NCBI RefSeq assembly: GCF_031880315.1
Contig: NZ_CP134771.1
Coordinates: 5,326,001 to 5,390,000 of the forward strand
Origin: Pseudomonas baltica
Lineage (GTDB): Bacteria; Pseudomonadota; Gammaproteobacteria; Pseudomonadales; Pseudomonadaceae
Reading direction: 5' to 3'
Length of the DNA stretch: 64,000 bases
Below the pieces are notes generated by a model. That model did no database searches, had not been told where the DNA came from, and saw nothing but the letters and a program-made list of their open reading frames with translations. Made by a program: the position numbers and the translations under genes. Of this stretch, positions 45,820 through 54,266 are shown piece by piece (the stretch's first letter is position 1; each line of letters begins with the position of its first letter).

Positions 45820-46647
45820 TTAGTTCAGGCCCAGCTTGCCGCGCAGGGTCGACAGGTCTTCAGCCAAGGTGTTGACCGGGCCGATGAGGGCCTTGCGATC
45901 AGCTTCCTTGACCTTGTCATAGGTCTCGTAGCCGCCGTCCTTGGTCTTGTACTTGGCCAGGATCTTGTCGACCGTGGCGAAGTTCTTGTCGACCTTGGCA
46001 ATGAAGGCCTTGTCGGTCTTCTCGACTTGTGGACGGAACAGATCGACGATTTTCTTCGCGCCGTCGACGTTGCCCTGGAAGTCATACAGGTCGGTATGGC
46101 TGTAACGGTCTTCTTCGCCGGACACTTTGGTGGCCGCGACTTCTTCCATCAGCGCAGCAGCCCCGCCAACGACTTTCTCAGGCGGGAAGGTCAGGCCGGC
46201 GATGCGGGTCTGCAGGTCCTTGACGTCCTTGAGCAGGCCGGCGGTCAGCTCTTTGGTGCCATCGGTGGTCTTCTTGTCCCAGAGCAGGTATTCCAGGCGG
46301 TGGAAGCCGGTGAAGTCCTCAGCGTCGACGCCTTTTTCGTGGTCGTCTACGCGTGAGTCGATCGAACCGTCCAGGTCGCTGAACAGTTCGGCAATCGGCT
46401 CGATCGATTCATAGTGCACACGAGTGGTGGGGTACAGTTTCTTGGCGGTCGCGATGTCGCCCTTGTTGATGGCGTCGGTGAAGGCCTGAGTCTGGGTAAC
46501 CAGTTGGTCGACTTGCTCGGTCACGTAAATCTTGTAGTCGGAGATCGGTGCGACCAGATCCAGCGTCGCCGGAGCGGCGGCGAATGCCGAGAACGGCGTG
46601 CTCAGCATACCCAGGGTCATCAACAGCGCCAGCGGTGTCTTTTTCAT
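45820..46647 (-). CDS. efeM: EfeM/EfeO-like periplasmic imelysin-domain protein (M75)
   Basis: A 275-residue periplasmic protein. A Sec signal peptide '[20 protein letters not shown]' ends near AFA-A. The rest is a single M75/imelysin-type domain with the '[10 protein letters not shown]' HxxE metal-binding motif and '[16 protein letters not shown]'. It lacks the cupredoxin domain, so it is the EfeM short form. It probably binds iron for the EfeU permease. In-frame starts also exist at 46659 (ATG) and 46665 (TTG). It is last in efeUOBM, 27 bases after efeB. Confidence 0.88.
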   Translation of the reverse strand: MKKTPLALLMTLGMLSTPFSAFAAAPATLDLVAPISDYKIYVTEQVDQLVTQTQAFTDAINKGDIATAKKLYPTTRVHYESIEPIAELFSDLDGSIDSRVDDHEKGVDAEDFTGFHRLEYLLWDKKTTDGTKELTAGLLKDVKDLQTRIAGLTFPPEKVVGGAAALMEEVAATKVSGEEDRYSHTDLYDFQGNVDGAKKIVDLFRPQVEKTDKAFIAKVDKNFATVDKILAKYKTKDGGYETYDKVKEADRKALIGPVNTLAEDLSTLRGKLGLN

Positions 46648-46674
46648 GGAAGTTCTCATACGCAATATTAAGGG

Positions 46675-47976
46675 TCAGGCCACGGTTTTTGTATGCGAAG
46701 CAGCAAGCAGCGACTGACCGATGAAGTCCTTGTCGCCTTTCACGCCGGGCAGAGTGAAGAAGTACCCGCCACCGGTCGGCTTGAGGTACTCCTCCAGTGG
46801 CTCGCCGTTAAGGCGGGTCTGCACGGTGATGAATCCTTTTTCCAGGTCAGCCTGGTAGCAGATGAACAGCAGCCCCATGTCGAGCTGGCCATTCTTGTTG
46901 ACGCCGTTGGAATAGTTGAACGGGCGGCGCAGGATCAGGTTGGCCTGCGATTGCGGCGTGCGCGGATTGGCCAGGCGGATGTGCGCGTCGAGCTTGGTGA
47001 TCTTGCCTTCCGGGTCCTTGGCGTAGTCGGGGACGTCGGTCTCGACCTTGCCGTCCATGGGCGCGCCGGTGGGCTTCTTGCGCCCGAAGATGCTTTCCTG
47101 CTCCTGCAGCGGGGTGCGGTCCCAGCGCTCGACCAGGTTGCGAATGATCCGCACCACCTGGTAGCTGCCGTTGGCGGCCCAGGCCGGCTCGTCGCTGTCC
47201 GGTTGCACCCAGACCAAGGCGTTCATGGCTTTGGCGTCGTTGGAGTCGGGGTTGGCCGAGCCGTCGCGGAAACCCAGGAAATTACGCGCGCTCTCCGGCG
47301 GTTGGCCGGGTTTGAGCGGCGGTTGCGCCGGCACGGTCCCTTCTTGCTTCCAGCGCACGAACAACAGGTCAGGCAGGTTCTTGATCACGTCACGCAGGGC
47401 GTGGATGTTGGTGTCGGCGCTGTTGGAGCAGAACTGCAGAGAGATATCGCCGTGGCAGCAGGCGGCCTCGAGGCCGTCGTTGGGGAAACCGACCATCTGG
47501 CTCAGGCGTTTGGGCTTGACCGCAGCCAGGCCGAAACGCTCGTCGAACAGCGAATTGCCTACCGAGACGGTGATGGTCAGGTTGTCCGGAGTGACCACCG
47601 GGCCGAGGATGCCGGAGTCCGGCGGCGGCAGCTTGGGGTCGATCTCGGCAACCGGGCCGCCTTTCATCAGGAAGCGGATACGCTCGTCGAGGGTGCGGAA
47701 CAGGCGCTCCAGGTCCTCGCGGTCCTGGGCCAGCACGTCGAAAGACACCATCATGCCGGCTGTCGGGCGCGGGGTGACGATGCCGGACTGATGCACGCCT
47801 TCATAGGCGTGCGCGTCGGCGGTCTTGTCGCTGTGCGGCGCTTCGGTGACCTTGGCTTCAGCGGCCATGGCCGGGCAGGTCAGTGCACTGCCGGCCAAGG
47901 CAGCACCGGCAGCGCCGAGGCCCATGAGGACCTTGCGGCGTTGCAGCGAATGTGGCGCGTTGTCTGAGTGTTTCAT
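46675..47976 (-). CDS. efeB: Deferrochelatase/DyP-type heme peroxidase, Tat-exported
   Basis: A 433-residue periplasmic heme peroxidase. The twin-arginine signal 'LQRRKVLMGLGAAGAALAGS' is at residues 12-31. The DyP 'GFRDGSANP' motif with the catalytic Asp follows, and 'VRIIRNLVERWDRTPLQEQE' and 'DAHIRLANPRTP' are family features, the latter with the proximal-heme His. EfeB oxidises ferrous iron or extracts iron from heme. It lies between efeO and efeM in the operon. Confidence 0.94.
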   Translation of the reverse strand: MKHSDNAPHSLQRRKVLMGLGAAGAALAGSALTCPAMAAEAKVTEAPHSDKTADAHAYEGVHQSGIVTPRPTAGMMVSFDVLAQDREDLERLFRTLDERIRFLMKGGPVAEIDPKLPPPDSGILGPVVTPDNLTITVSVGNSLFDERFGLAAVKPKRLSQMVGFPNDGLEAACCHGDISLQFCSNSADTNIHALRDVIKNLPDLLFVRWKQEGTVPAQPPLKPGQPPESARNFLGFRDGSANPDSNDAKAMNALVWVQPDSDEPAWAANGSYQVVRIIRNLVERWDRTPLQEQESIFGRKKPTGAPMDGKVETDVPDYAKDPEGKITKLDAHIRLANPRTPQSQANLILRRPFNYSNGVNKNGQLDMGLLFICYQADLEKGFITVQTRLNGEPLEEYLKPTGGGYFFTLPGVKGDKDFIGQSLLAASHTKTVA

Positions 47977-47994
47977 CGAATATCGTCTACGTGG

Positions 47995-49188
47995 TTACTG
48001 GCCGGTCAGGCCGAGGGCAGGAGAAATTCCGTCCAATGCGTCAGCCAGGGCCTTGGCGCGGTCGGCGATCTGCTTGCGCTGCGAGGCATCGACCTTGTCG
48101 TACGAGATATAGGCGTCGTGGTCCTTGAAGCCGTTGAGTTGCACGTCGAGGTCGTTGGCGGCGGTATCGATGCTGGCCAGTACTTGCGGGCCGGACTTGG
48201 TCAGCAGTGGGCGCAGCAAGTCGACAACCTTGCGGGTGCCTTCCAGGTTGGCGGCAAAACCGTTGAGGTCGCTGTGGCTGTAACGCTCTTCTTCGCCGTT
48301 GCTGCGGGTCTCGGCGAGGCTGCGAATGTTGCGCGAAATGATGGTGATCAACTGCTCCGGCGGCAGTTGCTGGGCCAGCAGTTCCTGCTTCAGGCGAGTA
48401 ACGTCGGCCAGCAGTTTTTTCGCGACCGGCGTCAGGCCATCGACGCTGTTCTTGGCGAACAGGCCGTACTCCAGACGGTGGAAGCCGCCAAAACCTGGGT
48501 CCTGCTCGCGTTTTTCGTAATAGTCGGCGCGGGCTTCGATGGCGTTGTTCAATTCGGCCATGCGCTGTGCGGCAGGGGCGATGTGCTGATATATGGTACG
48601 CGCGGGTACGTACAGCGCTTGTGCCTGGGCCAGGTCGCCCAGCGCGATGGCGGCATTGAGGGCATCCACGGCCTGGATCAGCGCGCTGCCCTGCATGCTC
48701 AGGTACACGCGGTACTCGGACAGCGGGCCGACGAAATTGACCAGCGATGGCTTGGCCTTGGCCTGGGCATCGGATTCTGCCGTCGCGGTGACGTGCAGCT
48801 TGCCACGCGGGTTGCTCAGCAGGCCGCAGGTGATGGCGTAGTCGCCAGGCTGCAGGTTGGCGTTGATGATCGAGCTCAGGCCGGGCACGATGTTTTCACG
48901 CTCTTCGACCACCAGCACGCCGTCGAGGATCTCCCATTCCACTGCACGGTCCGAGGCGTTGACGATCTTGAAGCGGGCCTTGCCGGCCGGCAGCGTCAGC
49001 GAGTTCGGTTCGCAGCTCTTCGGGTGGATGGTAACGGTGATCTCACCTTCGCTATTGGCCGCGCGTTTGCTCGAGGCAGACTTCGAGGCGTAATAGAACA
49101 GGCCGCCGGCAGCGATCATGAGGATTACCGAACCGGCCACCGCCACGCGAATCAGGCGCGGTGGCAGAGGGGATGCTGGGTTGGACAT
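47995..49188 (-). CDS. efeO: EfeO: cupredoxin plus M75 iron-uptake protein
   Basis: A 397-residue protein. An N-terminal segment 'RVAVAGSVILMIAAGGLFYY' anchors it in the membrane or acts as uncleaved signal. A cupredoxin domain (residues ~45-130) holds 'HPKSCEPNSLTLPAGKARF' and 'PGDYAITCGLLSNPRG', with cysteines able to ligate metal. An M75 domain follows with 'GFHRLEYGLF' (HxxE) and 'EEERYSHSDLNGFAAN'. It should oxidise or deliver iron to EfeU in the periplasm. It begins 8 bases after efeU, indicating coupling. Confidence 0.93.
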   Translation of the reverse strand: MSNPASPLPPRLIRVAVAGSVILMIAAGGLFYYASKSASSKRAANSEGEITVTIHPKSCEPNSLTLPAGKARFKIVNASDRAVEWEILDGVLVVEERENIVPGLSSIINANLQPGDYAITCGLLSNPRGKLHVTATAESDAQAKAKPSLVNFVGPLSEYRVYLSMQGSALIQAVDALNAAIALGDLAQAQALYVPARTIYQHIAPAAQRMAELNNAIEARADYYEKREQDPGFGGFHRLEYGLFAKNSVDGLTPVAKKLLADVTRLKQELLAQQLPPEQLITIISRNIRSLAETRSNGEEERYSHSDLNGFAANLEGTRKVVDLLRPLLTKSGPQVLASIDTAANDLDVQLNGFKDHDAYISYDKVDASQRKQIADRAKALADALDGISPALGLTGQ

Positions 49189-49196
49189 GGAAGGCC

Positions 49197-50045
49197 TTAT
49201 TGATGCGAAACAGAAGGTTTATTGGCTGGGGCTGCGGCACGATTGGGCACCGGCATGAAAAACAGCACCAGCGCCACGATCATGAAAATCAAGTAGGCGC
49301 CGAGCACGCTCACGGTCGGTGCATCCTGATAACCGAACATGCCGGCCAGGACCGAGCCCACCGGGCCATCCATCGGCAGTATGGCGCTGATGTCGAAGAC
49401 TACGTCCTGCAGGGAGTTCCAGACACCGGCCTCGTGCAGCGAGCGCACCGAGTTGGAGAGAATGCCGCCCGCGACGAATAGAATGAACAGGCTGGTCCAG
49501 CGGAAGAACGCGCCGAGGTTCAGGCGCATGCTGCCGTTGTATAGCGCGAGGCCGACGATCACCGCGCAAATAAGGCCCAACAGCGCGCCCAGAGGCGCCG
49601 AGGCGCCGGTGCTCTGCTGGAACACGGCGAGCAGGAAAAACACCGTTTCGAGGCCTTCACGGGCTACCGAGAAGAACACCATGCCAATCAGCGCATAGAC
49701 CTGGTTCTGCGAACCGGCCAGCGCCTGATCGAGGGAGGCGTGCAGCGAATGCTTGATCGAGCGGGACACCTTGCGCATCCAGGTGACCATGGTGCAGAGG
49801 AACACCACCGCGACAATACCGATCACGCTTTCGAAAAGCTCTTGCTGGCGCTGCGGGAATTCCGCACTGACCAGCTCCAGGCCGCCGCCCACCAGCAGCG
49901 ACAGGGCCACGGCAAGAAAGACCCCGACCCATACGGCAGGCATCCATTGGCCGCGACCGGTCTGCTTGAGATAGCTGGCGATGATGCCAACGACCAAGGC
50001 AGCTTCAATACCTTCGCGCAGCATGATTAAGAACGGAACGAGCAT
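49197..50045 (-). CDS. efeU: EfeU, FTR1-family iron permease
   Basis: A 282-residue inner-membrane protein with seven helices. Both REGxE iron-translocation motifs of the oxidase-dependent FTR1 family are intact: 'LREGIEAALVVGI' at the N-terminus and 'AREGLETVFFLLA' mid-protein. The frame is open upstream to 50183, but that leader is not family-like and contains the Fur box. The ATG at 50045 gives the standard 'MLVPFLIMLREG'. It is the first gene of efeUOBM and has the Fur operator about 40 bases upstream. Confidence 0.93.
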   Translation of the reverse strand: MLVPFLIMLREGIEAALVVGIIASYLKQTGRGQWMPAVWVGVFLAVALSLLVGGGLELVSAEFPQRQQELFESVIGIVAVVFLCTMVTWMRKVSRSIKHSLHASLDQALAGSQNQVYALIGMVFFSVAREGLETVFFLLAVFQQSTGASAPLGALLGLICAVIVGLALYNGSMRLNLGAFFRWTSLFILFVAGGILSNSVRSLHEAGVWNSLQDVVFDISAILPMDGPVGSVLAGMFGYQDAPTVSVLGAYLIFMIVALVLFFMPVPNRAAAPANKPSVSHQ

Positions 50046-50085
50046 CGAACACCGGCAGATAGGAATAAGGATGCTAACTTGTAAC

Positions 50086-50102
50086 ATAATGAGACTCATT
50101 AT
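50086..50102. promoter_or_regulatory. Fur box of the efeUOBM operon
   Basis: ATAATGAGACTCATTAT is a perfect 17-bp palindrome (8-1-8) that closely matches the Fur consensus core (ATAATGATAATCATTAT). It lies 41 bases before the efeU start, where bound Fur-Fe2+ would block transcription. Iron repression of the operon follows. Confidence 0.9.
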
Positions 50103-50332
50103 TGAACACTCGCCCGCATTTTTCATCAGCGAACGGCCGCCTTTGCTGCTCCTGAAGGGGTTATTGGTCAATTGGGCCTTCAACCCTATTGCTGCGCAGG
50201 TGAAGCCGCCTTAGACTGCCGCCCCTCATAAATGAGTGCCGGCTGGCGCTTGGAGATTGCCGCATGCCGAGGGCACGCCCCCGACATGCACCACGATTCG
50301 CCTGAATGCACGTATTTTTTATAGAGAAATCA

Positions 50333-50737
50333 ATGACAAAGGAAAAGTTGCTGGCCATGCCGGCGGATGACTACATGAACGCCGAGCAGCACGCTTTCTT
50401 CGTCGAGCTGTTGCAGGGCATGAAGATCGAGACCCACGAGCGTATCGAGCAGAATCGTGTAGCTATCGAAAGCCTGGACACGCCAGCCGATCCTGCCGAT
50501 GCCGCTTCGGTGGAAGAAGAGCGTACCTGGCTGGTCAATGCGATTGACCGCGATCAGCGTATGCTGCCGCAGCTGGAAATGGCCCTGGGCCGTATTGCCG
50601 ATGACAGTTTTGGCTGGTGCGACGACAGCGGCGAGGCCATCGGGCTCAAGCGCCTGCTGATCAGCCCGACCACCAAGTACTGCATCGAGGCTCAAGAGCG
50701 TCACGAGCAGATCGATCGGCACCAGCGTCAGGCCTGA
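50333..50737 (+). CDS. TraR/DksA-family protein lacking the zinc finger
   Basis: A 134-residue DksA-like protein that should enter the RNA polymerase secondary channel. The coiled-coil-tip motif DxxDxA is kept in 'PADPADAASVEEER'. The C4 zinc finger is reduced: where DksA has CxxC...CxxC, this protein has 'WCDDSG' and 'YCIEAQ', with Ser and Ala in place of the second cysteine of each pair. This pattern is like Pseudomonas DksA2, which works without zinc. No convincing Zur box is visible upstream, and no zinc-homeostasis genes are nearby, unlike typical dksA2. AGAG precedes the ATG at 50333. Confidence 0.87.
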   Translation: MTKEKLLAMPADDYMNAEQHAFFVELLQGMKIETHERIEQNRVAIESLDTPADPADAASVEEERTWLVNAIDRDQRMLPQLEMALGRIADDSFGWCDDSGEAIGLKRLLISPTTKYCIEAQERHEQIDRHQRQA

Positions 50738-51072
50738 GGCCGCGGTTGACCACCGTTGAGATCGTCGAGCGGAGTGGACACCCCCTGTCCTCTCCCAGCT
50801 CGTCGGCGCCCTGCGAATGCCGTTGCCTCGATGCAGGCAACGGTAGATAATGGCCATATGATGGCCTGGTGCTGATCAAAGTCGCTCAATCCAACGCCGA
50901 TCCTGCCGATAACCTTTCAAGTCCATCGGCTATGCGCCGGGCATCACGCGCTTGCACAGCTATTATTGCGTAAGCGGTAATGCTGCTGTGCCGCAAGTTG
51001 CTGTTTGCGCAGGGAATATCTCTCTACCATGGACGTATCGTTAGCTGGCTATGAAATCTCGGGAGGGAGGTC
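50738..51072. other. Intergenic region after the DksA-like gene
   Basis: 335 bases without a supported gene. A perfect 9-bp hairpin (CCGTTGCCT/AGGCAACGG, 6-base loop, 50820-50843) lies 83 bases after the DksA-like stop and may mark its transcript end, though no T-run follows. The rest must hold the promoter of the next small gene; no clear hexamers were seen. Confidence 0.55.
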
Positions 51073-51330
51073 ATGCAGTGCAAGATCGATATTGCCGTGA
51101 TGATCGGCAGCGGGGTCCCTCAGGCCCTGCGCAATCAAGGTCACAAGGTCTGCTGGGTGGTGCTCGTCAATGGCGAGCAGCGGGGAACTGCGTTTGGCAG
51201 CCGCGCCGAGGCAGAAGAGTGCCGCGGCGCCTGGCGGACGATGTTCGGCCTGCTTGAAAGCATCGAGGAACAGGCTGCCGTCGACGGTGAGCTCGAGGAC
51301 ATCGGGGTGGGCACCGCGCTGAAGCGGTAG
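51073..51330 (+). CDS. Small conserved-looking protein (85 aa), function unknown
   Basis: An 85-residue cytosolic protein preceded by a strong GGGAGGGAGGT ribosome-binding site. It reads as an alpha/beta domain: 'VCWVVLVNGEQRGTAFGSRA' looks like two beta strands followed by a helix ('AEAEECRGAWRTMFGLLESI'). The tail is acidic. There is no signal, membrane segment or recognised motif. It is convergent with the DUF2789 gene and 42 bases from it. Confidence 0.65.
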   Translation: MQCKIDIAVMIGSGVPQALRNQGHKVCWVVLVNGEQRGTAFGSRAEAEECRGAWRTMFGLLESIEEQAAVDGELEDIGVGTALKR

Positions 51331-51372
51331 TCGCTTCGATACGTTGGGCCACCGAACCGAGCGGTATGGGCG

Positions 51373-51615
51373 TTACTGCTGCGGGGTTTCGTGCAATCGT
51401 ACATTGAGTTCATCGACCGTCATTGCCCAGTCGGCATCTTCACGCAGTTGCTCCTTCAAAAAAGCTGCCTGTGCGGGTGACCAGAAATCGGCATCGACCA
51501 GCTTCACATCGGCGCTCAGTTGATGGGTGGCAATGAAATCGTCGATGCTCGCCGGGTCGCTGTCCAAGGCAAGTTGCTCGAACAGGGTACCCAGATCGTT
51601 GTTTTGCAATTCCAT
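51373..51615 (-). CDS. DUF2789-domain protein
   Basis: An 80-residue protein matching DUF2789 along its length: 'DLGTLFEQLALDSDPASIDD', 'FIATHQLSADVKLVDADFWS', 'PAQAAFLKEQLREDADWAM' and 'DELNVRL'. It is small, acidic and helical, with no known role. It is found widely as a single gene in gamma-proteobacteria. It has a Shine-Dalgarno-like GAGTCG before the ATG and no clear operon partner. Confidence 0.82.
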   Translation of the reverse strand: MELQNNDLGTLFEQLALDSDPASIDDFIATHQLSADVKLVDADFWSPAQAAFLKEQLREDADWAMTVDELNVRLHETPQQ

Positions 51616-51681
51616 GTCGACTCCTCGGCAGGCTGTGCCGCAGATGGTTGATTGTTTCGCTGTTGGGAGATTGGAACGACG

Positions 51682-51960
51682 CTAGGCGCCAGAGTTCGAA
51701 CGAATACGCATCTGTCCGTCCGTTCCACCGGTCTCTAGCTGTCGGGCCAGTGCGCAGGCGTCCGCATGGTGGCGGCGGTAGCCGATGACGCGGTTGGTGG
51801 CGGTCTCGACGACGTGATAGAACGCCTTGCCGGCGGGAATCACTCGATATATTGGCAGCACCGCCGCAGGGCTCTTGGCCACCACTGGATATTGGGCGTA
51901 ATGTGCGCTGGGTGAGCTCTGGGCCGAGGCTTGACGCGGGTTTTTGTTGGTGTCTGGCAT
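51682..51960 (-). CDS. Small basic protein (92 aa), function unknown
   Basis: A 92-residue protein. The first ~45 residues are Ser/Ala/Pro-rich and look disordered. The second half, 'IYRVIPAGKAFYHVVETATN' followed by 'RVIGYRRHHADACALARQLE', reads as a short beta-beta-alpha domain with a basic face. The frame extends to 52017, but GGAG precedes the ATG at 51960. It is on the same strand as the DUF2789 gene, 66 bases upstream of it. No named family is recognised. Confidence 0.55.
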   Translation of the reverse strand: MPDTNKNPRQASAQSSPSAHYAQYPVVAKSPAAVLPIYRVIPAGKAFYHVVETATNRVIGYRRHHADACALARQLETGGTDGQMRIRSNSGA

Positions 51961-52309
51961 GGTTGTGCGCACTCCATATTCACGCTGGGCAATCGGATAG
52001 GTAGGGCCGCCAGGCATGGGCGGCGACCGAGGGGCTATCTATCTCATGTTTTTCAGGTGCTGAATGTCGGAAAATTCTTTTCTACTTGCAGTATTCTGCC
52101 GAAAATTCTGACAGAGGCTTCGGAGCGCTGTAGGAAAAATCCTCGGCATTGGGTTTTATGTCGAGACGTTGCACTGGCGGTTATCAAACGGTCATTTCAT
52201 TTAATCTTCATGGGTTGGCCCTTGTGGTCAGTTGTGTGCTCCGTGGCGTGTGAACCGGCCATCCGGCCGTGTCCGCAAACAACGGTTTTTCATCTGGGGA
52301 GACCTTTCA
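51961..52309. other. Intergenic region with direct repeat
   Basis: Nearly 350 bases without a supported gene, lower in GC than its surroundings around 52050-52210. GAAAATTCT occurs twice in the same direction at 52070-52078 and 52101-52109, 31 bases apart (three helical turns). It is a divergent promoter region for the two flanking small genes. Confidence 0.45.
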
Positions 52310-52777
52310 TTGGCAGTAAGTAATCTGGATATGCACGCCCTTTTCGTACTGGGCGATTTGCGCGCTAAGTTGGTCAAGCAGTTTCAATCGCGTTTTGTCT
52401 ATGTCACCGAACAGACCGCCGAAGGCCTTTACATGGCCGAGATCGATACGCAAACCGCTTTGGTGGTTGATGACAAGCAGCGCCTTGAACTCAAAGTAGG
52501 CGATCACTTCCGCGCGGCCGTACTGCCAAGCCGCGAAGGCGGCAAGTTCGAGATCAAGTTCCGCGAGATCAAGCTGACCGTCTATGGCCTGGGCGAATAC
52601 GCCTTCGTCGATAGCGCCGAGGGCCATGGCATCGTGTTCAAGGAAGGGCAGACCGTGGTGATGGTTTTCGCCGCGCACGAGCAGCTGCAAGTCGGCCTGG
52701 CCAAGACGCTCAAGGCGGCGTCGAGCAAGGCGGCCAAGTGGCGCAAGGGCGAATTGACGTTCAAGCCCAGCGAGTAA
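52310..52777 (+). CDS. Conserved-looking cytosolic protein (155 aa), function unknown
   Basis: A predicted 155-residue soluble protein. I place the start at TTG 52310 because TGGGGAGA lies 7 bases before it. An ATG at 52331 (start of 'MHALFVLGDLRAKLVKQFQS') is the next choice, and the frame is open back to 52232. The body looks beta-rich ('RFVYVTEQTAEGLYMAEIDT', 'LELKVGDHFRAAVLPSREGG', 'KFEIKFREIKLTVYGLGEYA') with a helical, lysine-rich C-terminus. No motif is recognised. It is followed after about 110 bases by the betaine-binding protein. Confidence 0.68.
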   Translation: MAVSNLDMHALFVLGDLRAKLVKQFQSRFVYVTEQTAEGLYMAEIDTQTALVVDDKQRLELKVGDHFRAAVLPSREGGKFEIKFREIKLTVYGLGEYAFVDSAEGHGIVFKEGQTVVMVFAAHEQLQVGLAKTLKAASSKAAKWRKGELTFKPSE

Positions 52778-52886
52778 TTGCGTGCAGGCCACAGGGAATA
52801 CCGAACGCAAAGCTCGCGTGCCCGAAGGAACCTCGTCTACAGTCTGTTGACTGAATGAAGCCCCCCGAGATTCGAGGAAGACGAGC

Positions 52887-53894
52887 ATGAAAGGACTACG
52901 CACGCTGTTGGCCGCTGCGCTGATCGCCCTGACAACTCAAGCACCAGTGCAGGCTGCAGCCACGCCCGTGCATTTCGCTGACCTGAATTGGGAGAGCGGC
53001 AGCCTGATCACCGAGATCCTGCGGGTCATCGTCGAGAAGGGCTACGAACTGCCGACCGATACCTTGCCGGGCACCACCATCACCCTGGAAACGGCCCTGG
53101 CGAAAAACGACATTCAGGTCATCGGCGAGGAATGGGCCGGCCGCAGCCCGGTGTGGGTCAAAGCTGAGGCCGATGGCAAGGTCAAGGGCCTGGGCGATAT
53201 CGTCACCGGCGCCACCGAAGGCTGGTGGGTGCCGGAGTATGTGGTCAAGGGTGACGCTTCTCGAGGCATCAAGCCTTTAGCGCCGGACCTTAAGAGTGTC
53301 AGCGATCTGCCGCGCTACAAGGACGTGTTCAAGGATCCGGAAGCGCCCGACAAGGGACGGTTTCTCAACAGCCCGATCGGCTGGACCTCGGAAGTGGTCA
53401 ACGCGCAGAAGCTCAAGGCCTATGGCTTGACCGACAGCTACACCAATTTCCGCAGCGGTTCGGGTGCGGCCCTGGATGCGGAGATCGCTTCATCGATCAA
53501 GCGCGGCAAGCCGGTGCTGTTCTACTACTGGTCGCCGACACCGTTGCTTGGCCGCTTCAAGCTTATTCAGCTTGAAGAGCCGGCATTCGACGCTGAGGCC
53601 TGGAAGACCCTCACCGACGCCGACAATCCCAATCCCAAGCCGACTCGGTCATTGGCATCCAAACTGTCGATCGGCGTGTCGGTGCCTTTCGAGCAGCAGT
53701 ACCCGCAGATCGCTGCGGCGTTTACCAAGGTGCAGATCCCCATCGACCCGCTGAACCAGGCGCTGGCGGATATGAGCGAGCATCATCGCCAGCCGCGCGA
53801 GGCAGCTGAGAGCTTCATGCGTGAACAGCCTAAATTATGGCGTGCCTGGTTACCCGTCGATGTCGCCGACAAAGTGGCGGCGGCACTCAAGTAG
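52887..53894 (+). CDS. Glycine betaine/choline-type ABC transporter substrate-binding protein
   Basis: A 335-residue periplasmic binding protein of the ProX/OpuAC type with a signal peptide ('LRTLLAAALIALTTQAPVQA', cleaved near AAA-T). 'HFADLNWESGSLITEILRVI' and 'GWWVPEYVVKG' carry Trp residues of the kind that form the aromatic box for quaternary amines. 'LFYYWSPTPLLGRF' is also typical. It has no permease or ATPase gene beside it, so it is an orphan binding protein. The 3-base gap to the convergent antiporter operon is notable. Osmoprotectant uptake is the likely role. Confidence 0.88.
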   Translation: MKGLRTLLAAALIALTTQAPVQAAATPVHFADLNWESGSLITEILRVIVEKGYELPTDTLPGTTITLETALAKNDIQVIGEEWAGRSPVWVKAEADGKVKGLGDIVTGATEGWWVPEYVVKGDASRGIKPLAPDLKSVSDLPRYKDVFKDPEAPDKGRFLNSPIGWTSEVVNAQKLKAYGLTDSYTNFRSGSGAALDAEIASSIKRGKPVLFYYWSPTPLLGRFKLIQLEEPAFDAEAWKTLTDADNPNPKPTRSLASKLSIGVSVPFEQQYPQIAAAFTKVQIPIDPLNQALADMSEHHRQPREAAESFMREQPKLWRAWLPVDVADKVAAALK

Positions 53895-53897
53895 CGT

Positions 53898-54266
53898 TCA
53901 GGCGCCGCCGGACGAATCGCGGCTGCTGATCTCCGCTGGTACGGCGTCCTTGGCCATGCGCTTGCGAAACAGCGCGGCCCTGGCCAGCAGCAGGGTGGTG
54001 ATCGGCATGGTGATCGCCAGCAGGATCGGAATCAGCAGCGCGTGCAATACCAGGCTGTGCTTGAGCGCCGAAAAATACAGGATCGATGCAATGGCCACGC
54101 ACCAGACTCCCAGTGTCGAGGCCAGTGCCGGAGGGTGCATGCGTTGAAAGAAGTCCTTGAGGCGCAGCAGGCCCAGCGCGCCGCTGAGCGCGAACAGGCT
54201 GCTGGCGACCAGCAGGATGCAGGTGAGTACTTCGATCCACATTGGCAACAGGTGGGTGTCGGTCAT
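53898..54266 (-). CDS. phaG: Monovalent cation/H+ antiporter subunit G
   Basis: A 122-residue membrane protein with three helices and the MnhG/PhaG signature 'ALSGALGLLRLKDFFQRMHP' followed by 'ALASTLGVWCVAIASILYFS'. It is the last gene of the Pha operon and overlaps phaF by four bases. A charged C-terminal tail extends into the cytosol. Confidence 0.9.
   Translation of the reverse strand: MTDTHLLPMWIEVLTCILLVASSLFALSGALGLLRLKDFFQRMHPPALASTLGVWCVAIASILYFSALKHSLVLHALLIPILLAITMPITTLLLARAALFRKRMAKDAVPAEISSRDSSGGA

Noticed and set aside
50215..50332. CTCAT-AA-ATGAG repeat as a possible Zur box before the DksA-like gene
   Set aside because: It does not match the GTTATA-type Zur site and is too short to support a call.
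50481..50910. 15-base repeat GCCGATCCTGCCGAT inside and after the DksA-like gene
   Set aside because: Only two copies, low complexity, one of them in a coding motif; probably chance.
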